Origin: Streptomyces sp. NBC_00353
GTDB lineage: Bacteria > Actinomycetota > Actinomycetes > Streptomycetales > Streptomycetaceae
Reading direction: 5' to 3'
DNA length: 64,000 nt
NCBI RefSeq assembly: GCF_036108815.1
Contig: NZ_CP107985.1
Location: 8,863,501 to 8,927,500, forward strand
Part shown: positions 1-8,534 of the stretch, piece after piece
Layout: the number at the start of each line of letters is the position of its first letter
Numbering within the stretch: the stretch's first letter is position 1
Notes under the pieces: generated by a model
Seen by the model: only the letters and a program-made list of their open reading frames with translations
The model's database searches: none
Told to the model about the DNA's origin: nothing
Made by a program: the position numbers and the translations under genes

Positions 1-813
1 GATCGTCAGCGAGCCGCCCTCCTCGGTGCGGCGTGCGGCGCCGAAGAGTCGCTTGGGGCCGAGCAGGGCGGCGGCGTCCACGCCACCGCTGAGGGTGCGG
101 CCTCCGGCGGTCGCCGCGTTGTTGTGGGCCCGGCACAGCCGGGTGAGCGAGTCGAGCAGGATCACCACGTCCTGGCCCTGCTCGACGAGCCGCTTGGCGC
201 GTTCCACCGCGAGTTCGGCGAGTGCGATGTGCTCCTTCGCGGGCCGGTCGAACGTCGAGGCGAGGACGTCGCCGCGTACGGAACGGCGCATGTCCGTGAC
301 CTCCTCGGGGCGCTCGTCGAGCAGCACCACCATGAGATGGCACTCGGGATGGTTGGCTGCGACGGCGGCGGCGATCTGCTGCAGCAGCACTGTCTTGCCG
401 GTCCTGGGCGGGGCGACGATCAGCCCGCGCTGTCCCTTGCCGATGGGGGCGACGAGATCGACGATCCGGGTTGCCGGGCCGCCGCCGGGCGTCTCCAGGC
501 GCAGTCGTTGCCCGGGGTGGAGTGGGGTGAGATCCGCGAAGTGCGGCCGGCCGCTCAGCGCCTGCGGGGGACGGCCGTTGATCCGCTCGACCGCTGACAG
601 GGCGCGCGGCCGGTCGCAGAGACCTTCGATGAGATCGCCCCTGCGCAGGCCGTACCGGCGGACGAGGGCCGCAGGCACCTGGACGTCGGCGGGGGAGGGG
701 TGGCCGCCGTCGGTGCGCAACGCGCCGTGCCCCTGGTGCGTCAGGTCGAGGACTCCGGCCACGTCCGTGGGGAGTTGTTGCTGGTCAAGAGGGTGCTTGA
801 GGGTGGTGGTCAT
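1..813 (-). CDS. rho: Transcription termination factor Rho, short form (C-terminus cut by window edge)
   Basis: RNA-dependent ATPase/helicase that ends transcription. The visible 271 residues read from an ATG at 813 with AAAGGACC as ribosome site; roughly the last 130 residues lie outside the window. Seen in order: a short N-terminus, an OB-type primary RNA-binding domain (about residues 15-80), Walker A APPRTGKT (canonical APPKAGKT), LLDERPEE, Walker B DVVILLDSLTRL, and the Q-loop region ending in EEGGSLTI. It has neither the Rho_N helical domain nor the long charged insertion of the main actinobacterial Rho, so it is probably a second, short paralogue (inference from family knowledge). The variant Walker A (RT for KA) fits a divergent copy. 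It lies downstream of meaB on the same strand but is separated by a strong hairpin. Confidence 0.9.
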   Translation of the reverse strand, partial: MTTTLKHPLDQQQLPTDVAGVLDLTHQGHGALRTDGGHPSPADVQVPAALVRRYGLRRGDLIEGLCDRPRALSAVERINGRPPQALSGRPHFADLTPLHPGQRLRLETPGGGPATRIVDLVAPIGKGQRGLIVAPPRTGKTVLLQQIAAAVAANHPECHLMVVLLDERPEEVTDMRRSVRGDVLASTFDRPAKEHIALAELAVERAKRLVEQGQDVVILLDSLTRLCRAHNNAATAGGRTLSGGVDAAALLGPKRLFGAARRTEEGGSLTI

Positions 814-1060
814 GCGGGGTGGTCCTTTCGCGGACATGGCGAATGAAGGGGCCCGGCGGATGCGAAAGGGCGGTGGGATCACGCCCCGGACGACGGGCAG
901 GAAAGTCCGTACCGGACTGGAGGAAGGTGGTGCGGGAAGCTGCGTCGCCGGTCAGGAAAAGACGGACGGAGCAGCGACAGGAGGGAGAACCGGCACCGGC
1001 GCCCGAATGGGGCGTTACACACGTGCCATTTGCACTGTACCACCTGGCGGACGCAGTAGG
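814..1060 (-). promoter_or_regulatory. C-rich, G-poor leader of rho (candidate rut/autoregulatory region)
   Basis: Read on the rho strand, the stretch between the hairpin and the start codon holds long pyrimidine runs with little G, especially about 870-985 (for example CTCCCTCCTGTCGCTGCTCC). C-rich, unstructured RNA is what Rho binds, and rho genes of other bacteria are attenuated by Rho in their leaders. A small hairpin (AGTCCG/CGGACT, 904-918) lies inside. No convincing leader-peptide gene or promoter hexamers were found. Together with the 1077-1107 hairpin this accounts for the gene-free 814-1132 stretch. Confidence 0.45.
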
Positions 1061-1076
1061 TGCCGGGAATACGGGA

Positions 1077-1107
1077 AGGGCGGTGGCTGCCGCGCAGCCA
1101 CCGCCCT
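1077..1107 (-). terminator. Perfect hairpin after meaB
   Basis: A 14-bp perfect stem (AGGGCGGTGGCTGC at 1077-1090, its complement at 1094-1107) with a 3-nt CGC loop. It lies 26 nt beyond the meaB stop and upstream of the rho leader. There is no U-tract, as is usual for Streptomyces terminators. It should separate mut operon transcription from rho. Confidence 0.75.
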
Positions 1108-1132
1108 CTCCTGCTTGCCCCGCCCGATCCGC

Positions 1133-2119
1133 TCAGCCGTCCCGGAAGGCGGCGAGGATCTCTTCGGCTGCGAGCGTTGCCGTCAACTCGCCGGCACGTA
1201 CACGCTGTTCCAGCGAAGGAGTGAGCGCACGCACCTGCGGATGGCTGCGCAGGCTGTCCAGCAGCTCGTCGCGCACCATCGTCCAGGTCCAGTCGACCTG
1301 CTGGTCACGCCGCTTCGCGGCCAGCCGCCCCGTCGAATCGAGCAGCGCGCGGTGCTGCTCCAGCCGCTCCCACAGCGTGTCGAGGCCGGTCGACTCGCGG
1401 GCGCTGCACGTCAGCACCGGAGGAGTCCAGGCCGCGTCGGCCGGGTGCATCAGCCGCAGGGCGCCCGCCAGTTCGCGGGCCGCCGCGCGCGCGTCACGCT
1501 CGTGCGGACCGTCGGCCTTGTTCACCGTGATCGCGTCCGCCAGCTCCAGGACACCCTTCTTGATGCCCTGCAGCTGATCGCCGGTACGGGCCAGCGTGAG
1601 CAGCAGAAATGTGTCGACCATCTGAGCCACGGCCGTCTCCGACTGGCCCACCCCGACCGTCTCCACCAGGACCACGTCGTAACCCGCCGCCTCCATCACC
1701 ACGATGGACTCCCGGGTCGCCTTGGCCACCCCGCCCAGCGTCCCGGCGGTGGGGGAGGGGCGGACGAACGCCGCAGGATCGACCGCCAGCCGTTCCATCC
1801 TGGTCTTGTCGCCCAGGATGGAACCGCCGGTCCGGCTGGATGACGGATCGACGGCCAGCACCGCGACCCGGTGCCCGAGCCCGGTGAGCATCGTGCCCAG
1901 TGCATCGATGAACGTGGACTTCCCGACCCCCGGCACCCCGCTGATGCCGATGCGGCGTGCGTTGCCGGAGCGCGGCAGCAGCTCGCGCAGCAACTGCTGG
2001 GCCAGTGCCCGGTGATCGGGGCGGGTGGACTCGACGAGAGTGATGGCGCGCGCGATGTGCGCCCGCTTCCCGTCGAGCACCCCCTTCACATAGCTGTCGA
2101 TATCGATCGTCGGAGCCAT
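1133..2119 (-). CDS. meaB: Methylmalonyl-CoA mutase-associated GTPase MeaB
   Basis: G3E-family GTPase chaperone (328 aa) that gates loading of adenosylcobalamin into methylmalonyl-CoA mutase and protects the enzyme from inactivation. Walker A GVPGVGKS lies near residue 60. Further family motifs are AVDPSSSRTGGSILGDKTRM, DVVLVETVGVGQSE (switch/Walker B) and NKADG for guanine recognition. Length and motif order match the family. It starts 12 nt after the mutB stop, so it is the third gene of a mutA-mutB-meaB operon, and the adjacency fixes its partner. Transcription probably ends at the hairpin at 1077-1107. Confidence 0.95.
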   Translation of the reverse strand: MAPTIDIDSYVKGVLDGKRAHIARAITLVESTRPDHRALAQQLLRELLPRSGNARRIGISGVPGVGKSTFIDALGTMLTGLGHRVAVLAVDPSSSRTGGSILGDKTRMERLAVDPAAFVRPSPTAGTLGGVAKATRESIVVMEAAGYDVVLVETVGVGQSETAVAQMVDTFLLLTLARTGDQLQGIKKGVLELADAITVNKADGPHERDARAAARELAGALRLMHPADAAWTPPVLTCSARESTGLDTLWERLEQHRALLDSTGRLAAKRRDQQVDWTWTMVRDELLDSLRSHPQVRALTPSLEQRVRAGELTATLAAEEILAAFRDG

Positions 2120-2131
2120 CGGGTCAGCGGC

Positions 2132-4333
2132 TCACAGCTCGTGGCCGAGCGCGGCACCGAGCCGCGTCACCAGATCGAAGGCGGCATCGGGGATCACCGT
2201 GCCCGGCGGGAACACGGCGGCCGCGCCCGCCTCGTGCAGTGCCTCGATGTCCTGCGGCGGGATCACCCCGCCGACCACGATCATGATGTCGTCGCGGCCC
2301 TCGGCGGCCAGCTCCTCACGGAGTGCCGGTACGAGGGTGAGGTGCCCGGCGGCCAGCGAGGAGACGCCCACGATGTGCACATCCGCCTCGACCGCCTGCC
2401 GCGCCACCTCGGCCGGCGTCTGGAACAGCGGGCCGACATCGACGTCGAAGCCCAGGTCGGCGAAGGCCGTCGAGATCACCTTCTGGCCGCGGTCGTGGCC
2501 GTCCTGGCCCATCTTGGCGACCAGGATGCGCGGACGGCGCCCCTCCGCCTCCTCGAACCGGCCGACCAGCGTCCGGGTACGGTCCACGGAAGGTGACTCC
2601 CCTGCCTCGTTGCGGTACACACCCGAGATCGTACGGATCTGGCCCGCATGCCTCCCGTACACCTTCTCCAGGGCGTCCGAGATCTCGCCGACCGTCGCCA
2701 TCGCCCGTGCCGCGTCGACCGCCAGCGCCAGCAGATTGCCTTCGAGACCCGGGCCGGGACCATGCTCGGCCGCCGCCGTCAGCGCCCGCAGCGCGGACTG
2801 ACAGGCTGCCTCGTCGCGCTCCGCGCGCAGCCGCCGCAGCTTCTCGATCTGCTGGGTGCGCACCGACGAGTTGTCGACCTTGAGCACATCGATCTGCTCG
2901 TCCGTCTCCACCCGGTACTTGTTGACCCCGATCACCGGCTGCCGCCCGGAGTCGATCCGCGCCTGCGTACGGGCCGCGGCCTCCTCCACCCGGAGCTTCG
3001 GGATGCCCGCGTCGATGGCCTGGGCCATCCCGCCCGCGGCCTCGACCTCCTCGATGTGCTGCCAGGCCCGCCGCGCCAGGTCGTACGTCAGCTTCTCCAC
3101 GTACGCGCTGCCGCCCCACGGGTCGATGACCCGGCCGGTCCCCGATTCCTGCTGGAGCAGCAGCTGGGTGTTCCGGGCGATGCGCGCCGAGAAGTCCGTC
3201 GGCAGTGCGAGGGCCTCGTCGAGCGCATTGGTGTGCAGCGACTGGGTGTGTCCCTGGGTGGCTGCCATCGCCTCCACACAGGTCCGGGTGACGTTGTTGA
3301 ACACGTCCTGCGCGGTCAGCGACCATCCCGAGGTCTGCGAATGGGTGCGCAGCGAAAGGGACTTGGCGTTCTTCGGCTCGAACTCCTTGACCAGCTTCGC
3401 CCACAGCAGACGGGCCGCCCGCATCTTCGCGATCTCCATGAAGAAGTTCATGCCGATCGCCCAGAAGAATGACAGCCGCGGTGCGAACGCGTCCACATCG
3501 AGACCCGCGTCCCGACCGGCCCGCAGGTACTCCACTCCGTCGGCGAGGGTGTACGCCAGCTCCAGATCGGCCGTCGCCCCCGCCTCCTGGATGTGATAGC
3601 CGGAGATGGAGATCGAGTTGTAGCGCGGCATCTTCTGCGAGGTGTACGCGAAGATGTCGGAGATGATCCGCATCGAGGGCTTCGGCGGATAGATGTAGGT
3701 GTTGCGGACCATGAACTCCTTGAGGATGTCGTTCTGGATGGTCCCGGCCAGCTTCTCGGGCGGTACGCCCTGCTCCTCGGCGGCCACGATGTACAGCGCG
3801 AGTACGGGAAGCACCGCGCCGTTCATCGTCATCGACACCGTCATCCTGTCCAGCGGGATGCCGTCGAACAGTTGGCGCATGTCGTAGATCGAGTCGATCG
3901 CCACACCCGCCATGCCGACATCGCCGGTCACCCGCGGGTGGTCGCTGTCGTAGCCGCGGTGGGTCGGCAGGTCGAAGGCGACGGAGAGACCCTTCTGTCC
4001 GGCCGCGAGGTTGCGGCGGTAGAAGGCGTTGGACTCCTCGGCCGTGGAGAACCCCGCGTACTGCCGGATCGTCCAGGGCTGGTTGACGTACATCGTCGGA
4101 TAGGGGCCGCGCAGATACGGGGCCATGCCCGGATATGTACCGAGGAAGTCGAGCCCCTCCAGGTCACGCCCGGTGTACAGCGGCTTGACCGCGATGCCCT
4201 CCGGGGTCTCCCACAGCAGTTCGCCGTCGGAGCCACCGGTGGACTCCTTCAGCGCTGTGTGCCACTGGTCCTCTGACCCCTCGGCGCCGGTGCCCGGCCC
4301 GAGTTCGATGTCGGAGAAGTCGGGGATCCGCAT
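2132..4333 (-). CDS. mutB: Methylmalonyl-CoA mutase large (catalytic) subunit
   Basis: Adenosylcobalamin-dependent isomerase interconverting (R)-methylmalonyl-CoA and succinyl-CoA, a precursor node for polyketides and propionate catabolism. 733 aa from ATG 4333. The N-terminal TIM barrel carries the mutase signature PYPTMYVNQPWTIRQYAGFS and RNTYIYPPKPSMR. The C-terminal B12 domain has DGHDRG with the cobalt-ligand histidine near residue 613. An upstream in-frame extension to 4528 is possible but is rejected: it is Arg-rich, and MRIPDFSDIELG is the natural N-terminus. The start overlaps the mutA stop by one base (TAATG), which suggests translational coupling. Confidence 0.96.
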   Translation of the reverse strand: MRIPDFSDIELGPGTGAEGSEDQWHTALKESTGGSDGELLWETPEGIAVKPLYTGRDLEGLDFLGTYPGMAPYLRGPYPTMYVNQPWTIRQYAGFSTAEESNAFYRRNLAAGQKGLSVAFDLPTHRGYDSDHPRVTGDVGMAGVAIDSIYDMRQLFDGIPLDRMTVSMTMNGAVLPVLALYIVAAEEQGVPPEKLAGTIQNDILKEFMVRNTYIYPPKPSMRIISDIFAYTSQKMPRYNSISISGYHIQEAGATADLELAYTLADGVEYLRAGRDAGLDVDAFAPRLSFFWAIGMNFFMEIAKMRAARLLWAKLVKEFEPKNAKSLSLRTHSQTSGWSLTAQDVFNNVTRTCVEAMAATQGHTQSLHTNALDEALALPTDFSARIARNTQLLLQQESGTGRVIDPWGGSAYVEKLTYDLARRAWQHIEEVEAAGGMAQAIDAGIPKLRVEEAAARTQARIDSGRQPVIGVNKYRVETDEQIDVLKVDNSSVRTQQIEKLRRLRAERDEAACQSALRALTAAAEHGPGPGLEGNLLALAVDAARAMATVGEISDALEKVYGRHAGQIRTISGVYRNEAGESPSVDRTRTLVGRFEEAEGRRPRILVAKMGQDGHDRGQKVISTAFADLGFDVDVGPLFQTPAEVARQAVEADVHIVGVSSLAAGHLTLVPALREELAAEGRDDIMIVVGGVIPPQDIEALHEAGAAAVFPPGTVIPDAAFDLVTRLGAALGHEL

Positions 4334-6192
4334 TACGCCACACCCATACGGTCGAGAACGGAGGAGAGCACGGACACCACATCGCAGCCCGCGAAGACGT
4401 ACGCGTCGACATCGGGATACTCGGCGGGCCGGCCGGCGAGGAACACCCGCTGCGCACCGGCCGCTTGCAGAGCCGAGGCCACGGCCCCGGCCTGCTCGGC
4501 GTAGAGCGCGTCGGTGGAACACAGGCACGCCACCGTGGCTCCGCTGGCCGCAAAGGCTTCGGCTGCCGTCGACGTGTCCACCGACACCGGGTCGTGCACG
4601 GGCTCGATCCCGCCCGCCTGGAACAGATTCGAGGCGAACGTGGCCCGCGCGGTGTGCGCCGACGCCGGGCCGAGCGCCGCAAGGAACACCCGGGGCCGCC
4701 GGCCCGTCGCCGACAGATGGGCGTCCGACCGGGCACGCAACGCCTCGAACGCCTCGTCACGACGCACCGTGGGCAGCCCGCCCGACGCGCCGTCGGCGCC
4801 GGGGGCCGCCTCGCGCTCCACCGGGCGCTCCGCGAGGTGCGGGAACTCGCTGACGCCGGTGACCGGCTCCTTGCGCCGTGCCAGATCCTTGCTGCGCGCC
4901 GCCCAGGTCGCCGCCAGCCGCTCACCGATCAGGCCGGAGCCGAGCGCCGCAGCCTGACCGCCCGCCCGCTCGATCTCCTGGAAGAACGCCCAGGCGGCGT
5001 CGGCGAGTTCGGTGGTCAGCCGCTCCACGTACCAGGAGCCGCCCGCCGGGTCGATAACCCGGGCCAGATGCGACTCCTCCATGAGAATTGTCGATGTGTT
5101 ACGGGCGATCCGCCGGGCGAACGCGTCCGGCAGCCCCAGCGCGTGATCGAACGGCAGCACGGTGACGGAGTCGGCCCCGCCGACCCCCGCGCCCAGACAC
5201 GCCAGTGTCGTCCGCAGCATGTTCACCCACGGATCGCGCCGCGTCATCATCACCGACGACGTGACCGCATGCTGGCGCTGGGCACCGGCGCCCGCGGCCC
5301 CGCACACCTCGGCGACCCGCGCCCACAGCCGGCGCGCCGCCCGCAGCTTGGCAATGGTCAGGAACTGGTCGGCGGTGGCCGCGTACCGGAACTCCAGCTG
5401 GGCGCAGGCCGCCTCGACGGAGAGCCCCGCCCCGGTCAGCGCCCGCAGATAGGCCACGCCCGTCGCCAGCGAACTGCCCAGCTCCTGCGCCGCCGAGCCA
5501 CCGGCCTCGTGGTACGGCAGCGCGTCCACGGTCAACGCCCGCAGCCCGGGGTACTCCTTCGCGCACCGCTCGGCCCAGTGCACGGCGGCCGCAGGCTCCG
5601 GTGCACCGCCGCTGCGCGCCGCCCGGCCCAGCGGGTCGGCGCCGAGAGAGCCGCGGGCCGACCCCGGGGCCACGCCCCGCTCCTCGTACAGCCGGAGCAA
5701 CTCCGTGGCGGCGGGGTCGAGTTCACTGCCCGCGTCAAGCACTACCGGGGCCAGATCGAGATAGACACCGTCCAGCGCCCGCGCCAGACCGGATACCGGT
5801 ACGCCCGTCGCACCGCCGACGGTCAGCCACAACGAGGTGACACCGTTCTCCAGATCCGCGAGCACGGCTTCGTTGAGCCGGGCCGGGTCCGTCAGGCTGT
5901 GCCGCTGCCGTACGTCCCAGCCGTTCGCCGCGTTCCCCTCGGCCTTGCTGCCGCGGGTGAACGGGGCGAAGCCCGGAAAACCGGCATCGGGCGCGTCATC
6001 GCGCGAGGTGTACAGAGGGCGGGTGATGAGCCCGTCCTCCACTGTGGTGGACAGCGCTTCCTCGGCTGCCGAACCCGTAACATCCTTGCCCGACTTGCGC
6101 AGCACGCCTTCGACAAGGCTCTGCCACTGCTCATGGGCTGGGTCAGGGAATTCGGCGGCCAACGAAAGCCCGTCAGCAGGCAGGACCGTCAT
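4333..6192 (-). CDS. mutA: Methylmalonyl-CoA mutase small (non-catalytic) subunit
   Basis: Structural partner of MutB in the heterodimeric enzyme (619 aa). It retains a degenerate TIM barrel (for example TILMEESHLARVIDPAGGSWYVE) and a degenerate B12 fold at the C-terminus where the DxHxxG cobalt-ligand motif is missing, as expected for the small subunit. It is the first gene of the mutA-mutB-meaB operon. The ATG has no Shine-Dalgarno sequence, and a TAGCAT -10-like hexamer lies six bases upstream, so the message may be leaderless. Confidence 0.95.
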   Translation of the reverse strand: MTVLPADGLSLAAEFPDPAHEQWQSLVEGVLRKSGKDVTGSAAEEALSTTVEDGLITRPLYTSRDDAPDAGFPGFAPFTRGSKAEGNAANGWDVRQRHSLTDPARLNEAVLADLENGVTSLWLTVGGATGVPVSGLARALDGVYLDLAPVVLDAGSELDPAATELLRLYEERGVAPGSARGSLGADPLGRAARSGGAPEPAAAVHWAERCAKEYPGLRALTVDALPYHEAGGSAAQELGSSLATGVAYLRALTGAGLSVEAACAQLEFRYAATADQFLTIAKLRAARRLWARVAEVCGAAGAGAQRQHAVTSSVMMTRRDPWVNMLRTTLACLGAGVGGADSVTVLPFDHALGLPDAFARRIARNTSTILMEESHLARVIDPAGGSWYVERLTTELADAAWAFFQEIERAGGQAAALGSGLIGERLAATWAARSKDLARRKEPVTGVSEFPHLAERPVEREAAPGADGASGGLPTVRRDEAFEALRARSDAHLSATGRRPRVFLAALGPASAHTARATFASNLFQAGGIEPVHDPVSVDTSTAAEAFAASGATVACLCSTDALYAEQAGAVASALQAAGAQRVFLAGRPAEYPDVDAYVFAGCDVVSVLSSVLDRMGVA

Positions 6193-6541
6193 GCCCAGAT
6201 GCTAGGCGAAGGCTCAGATGAGCAGCAGGGGAACCGCCTGTGACCTTGCCCTCTCCGCGCGCACTTGATCCTTTACGGACGGTGGCGTAGTCGGGGCGCC
6301 GCCGACGGTCAGGCCGGAGGTGTCGCGCCGGCCCGGGCGCGCGCCGACCGCCCCGACCGCTGCTGCTCGGTGACCCCTCGCGGCACCCGATCGGCCCACC
6401 CGCGCCCATGCAGGGCTCACTCTGCACACCCATCCCGCCGACTCGGGCGGCGTCTGCCGTCCCAGGTGAATTGCCACAGTGCATCACCAAATATCCGAAG
6501 TTATGCTGCAGGCAATCCATCCGTCAGGAGAGGACACGCCC
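6193..6541. other. Divergent intergenic region between mutA and the DUF6325 gene
   Basis: 349 bp without a convincing gene. The mutA side holds a -10-like TAGCAT (reverse strand, 6199-6204) six bases from the mutA ATG. The other end is the AT-richest part (6468-6505) and should carry the promoter of the rightward gene; a TTGCCA-like -35 at about 6468 is visible, but no clean -10 at standard spacing. A ribosome site AGGAG (6526-6530) fixes the GTG start at 6542. The middle is GC-rich with no repeat I could support. Confidence 0.5.
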
Positions 6542-6970
6542 GTGACAGTGGGACCTGTGGAGTACCTCGTCGTCGCCTTTCCCGGGAGTCGTTTCACCGG
6601 GGCCATCGCGCCGGCGCTGGCCGAAGCGGTCGCCTCGAAGGCGGTGCGGATCCTCGACCTCACGTTTGTGTACCGGGCCGAGGACGGCACGCTCGAATCA
6701 GTGGAGCTGGACGACCTCGACCCCGATGACCTGGTGTCGTTCGAGCCGGTCGAGGGAGTGGTCAGCGGCCTGTTGAACAGCGAGGACATCCGGACTCTCG
6801 GGGAGAGCGTGCCACCGGGCAGCTCCGCCGCGCTGATCGTGTGGGAGGACCTGTGGGCGGTGCCGCTCACGGCGGCCGTCCGGGCCTCGGGCGGTCAAGT
6901 GGTGGCGCATGAGCGGATCCCCGCCGAGATCGCGGAGGCGGCCGTGGCCGCCAGCGGTCCCACCGGCTGA
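6542..6970 (+). CDS. DUF6325 family protein
   Basis: A 142-residue soluble acidic protein of unknown function. The N-terminus VTVGPVEYLVVAFPGSRFTG is typical of the family. The start is taken as GTG 6542 behind AGGAG rather than the further upstream GTG at 6479, which would add 21 non-conserved residues without a ribosome site. The next gene, 62 bp downstream, encodes a SHOCT-domain protein; these two families commonly occur together in actinobacteria, so they are probably one transcript. The alternation of strand- and helix-forming segments suggests a ferredoxin-like fold, but no catalytic motif is visible. Confidence 0.8.
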   Translation: MTVGPVEYLVVAFPGSRFTGAIAPALAEAVASKAVRILDLTFVYRAEDGTLESVELDDLDPDDLVSFEPVEGVVSGLLNSEDIRTLGESVPPGSSAALIVWEDLWAVPLTAAVRASGGQVVAHERIPAEIAEAAVAASGPTG

Positions 6971-7032
6971 CCCTGCCCGGCCCGCAGTACCCCCGTCGCA
7001 CCGCACGCACCGCACTGGAAGGGGCGCACATC

Positions 7033-7374
7033 ATGCCGATTTTCCGAGGACCGGGCATGAACCGCAGAGGACCGGGACTGCTGGGCACCGTGGCGCGCAC
7101 CGCCGTCGTCGCCGGCACGGCATCAGCGGTCAGCGGACGGGTCCAGCAGCGCCAGCAGCAGAGGTGGGGAGCTCAGGAAGCGGCCGCTCAGGACGAGGCC
7201 GCCGCGCAGCAGCAGGCCGTACAACAGCAGACACCCCCTGCCCAGGCGGCGCCCCCCGCGCCCCCGGCGGACGACATCATCGACCGGCTGGAACGACTGG
7301 CCGAGCTGAAGAAGCAAGGAATCCTGACCGACGCCGAGTTCGAGGCGCAGAAGGCGAAGATTCTGGCCGGCTGA
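7033..7374 (+). CDS. SHOCT domain-containing protein
   Basis: 113 aa. A short basic N-terminus (MPIFRGPGMNRRGPG) precedes an Ala/Gly helix that may touch the membrane. A Gln/Ala/Pro-rich low-complexity linker follows (about residues 38-76), and then a C-terminal SHOCT module, DDIIDRLERLAELKKQGILTDAEFEAQKAKILAG. SHOCT modules are short helical hairpins used in oligomerisation or membrane association; no enzymatic role is expected. GGAAGGGG precedes the ATG. Probably cotranscribed with the upstream DUF6325 gene. Confidence 0.85.
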   Translation: MPIFRGPGMNRRGPGLLGTVARTAVVAGTASAVSGRVQQRQQQRWGAQEAAAQDEAAAQQQAVQQQTPPAQAAPPAPPADDIIDRLERLAELKKQGILTDAEFEAQKAKILAG

Positions 7375-7460
7375 TCCGGCCGGGGCGAATCCATTCATCA
7401 GCCGTGTCCGCAGTAAGTCGTGCCCGGAATGAGTCGCGTCCGGAATAAGGGGAATCCATC

Positions 7461-8321
7461 GTGCAAACCGCCAGGGCCGTTGCGGCTGCCACCGTTATCA
7501 ATCTGCGCGACCTGGGCGGCATTTCGCTGGGTCGCGACCGCTGCTTCCGGCCCGGCGCGGTGCTGCGCTCCGGTCAGCTCAGCGGATTCGACGCGGCCCG
7601 CGACGTGGCGGTGACCGCCCTCGGTATCCGGACGGTCGTCGACCTGCGCACCGCCGACGAGCGCATGGCGGCCCCCGATCGGTTGCCGCCCGGAGCCCGG
7701 CTGTTCGTCGCCGATGTCCTCGGCGACAACCCTGGCGTGGCACCCGCCCGGCTGCGCGCGCTGCTCGGCGATCCGGTGGCTGCGAAGGAGATGCTCGGGG
7801 GCGGAAAGGCCGAGGAGCTGTTTGCGCAGACCTACCGGAAGCTGGTGCTGTCGCCGGGCGCCGCGGCCGCGTACCGCGCCTTCGTCGAGACAGCCGCGGA
7901 CGACCGGGCCCGGCCGGTGCTCTTCCACTGCACTGCGGGCAAGGACCGCACCGGGTGGGCCACCGCGCTGCTCCTGCTCATGGTCGGGGCGTCACGCGAT
8001 GTCGTACGGGCGGAGTTCCTCGCCGTGAATCCGGTGGTGCGGGCCGCCTTCCAGCCGTATGTGCAGGGCTTCCTCGATGCAGGTGGCGATCCCGAGATCG
8101 CGGCCGCGATCATCGAGGTCCGCCCCCGCTATCTCTCGATCGCGCTCGACGCGATGGACGAGCGGTGGGGCGGACTGGACGGCTACGTGCGGGACGGTCT
8201 GCGGATTCCGGAGCCCGTGGTGGAGCGGCTGCGCAGCGGGCTCGTGGTCTCGGCCCGACCGGCACCGGCTGTCGTCGGCACCCGGTCGACCAGAGCAGTC
8301 CGCAGAGGATCCCTGGGTTGA
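7461..8321 (+). CDS. Tyrosine-protein phosphatase (PTP/lipid phosphatase superfamily)
   Basis: 286 aa with the cysteine phosphatase loop HCTAGKDRTG (C-x5-R) near residue 157. The N-terminal NLRDLGG and VVDLRTADER segments are typical of the bacterial Tyr/phosphoinositide phosphatase family. It should hydrolyse phosphotyrosine or phosphoinositide esters in the cytoplasm; the natural substrate cannot be told from sequence. The GTG start at 7461 follows AAGGGGA. The last 25 residues (after SGLVVSA) are a basic tail and may be disordered. Confidence 0.88.
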   Translation: MQTARAVAAATVINLRDLGGISLGRDRCFRPGAVLRSGQLSGFDAARDVAVTALGIRTVVDLRTADERMAAPDRLPPGARLFVADVLGDNPGVAPARLRALLGDPVAAKEMLGGGKAEELFAQTYRKLVLSPGAAAAYRAFVETAADDRARPVLFHCTAGKDRTGWATALLLLMVGASRDVVRAEFLAVNPVVRAAFQPYVQGFLDAGGDPEIAAAIIEVRPRYLSIALDAMDERWGGLDGYVRDGLRIPEPVVERLRSGLVVSARPAPAVVGTRSTRAVRRGSLG

Positions 8322-8345
8322 CTTCATACCCCCGACGGGTATGTT
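8318..8345 (+). promoter_or_regulatory. Promoter with embedded CsoR/CstR-like operator
   Basis: TTGACT (8318-8323) and TATGTT (8340-8345) are spaced 16 bp, a fair sigma-70-type pair. Between and across them lies the perfect palindrome CATACCC-CCGAC-GGGTATG (8326-8344). G-tract palindromes of the form ATACCCnnnnnGGGTAT are recognised by CsoR-family (copper, sulfur) repressors. The first obvious gene downstream is the DUF1992 gene at 8535, about 190 bp away. A regulator of this family is not encoded in the window. Confidence 0.55.
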
Positions 8346-8534
8346 GCCTTCCGGGTGGGAGTGGCAGGTCCGTGCCGCCGCCTTCACGGTCGAGGTGGTG
8401 CCGTCGGCCGAGCCGCAGGTGGAGACGCCGGCGGACATGTGCTCTGAGGGGCCAGGTTCCAGGGGGTCCGGCGCCGGGCCCTCCCTCGGTATCGTGGGAG
8501 TACTGGATCAAGGGTTCTCCGAGAGGGGTGCACG

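Noticed and set aside
26..1843. 605-residue plus-strand frame across rho and meaB
   Set aside because: Antisense to two clearly conserved genes; Arg/Pro/Gly-rich translation without family pattern, as expected for an opposite-strand shadow in high-GC DNA.
4334..4528. N-terminal extension of mutB
   Set aside because: 65 Arg/Gly-rich residues overlapping mutA; the TAATG junction at 4333 is the natural coupled start.
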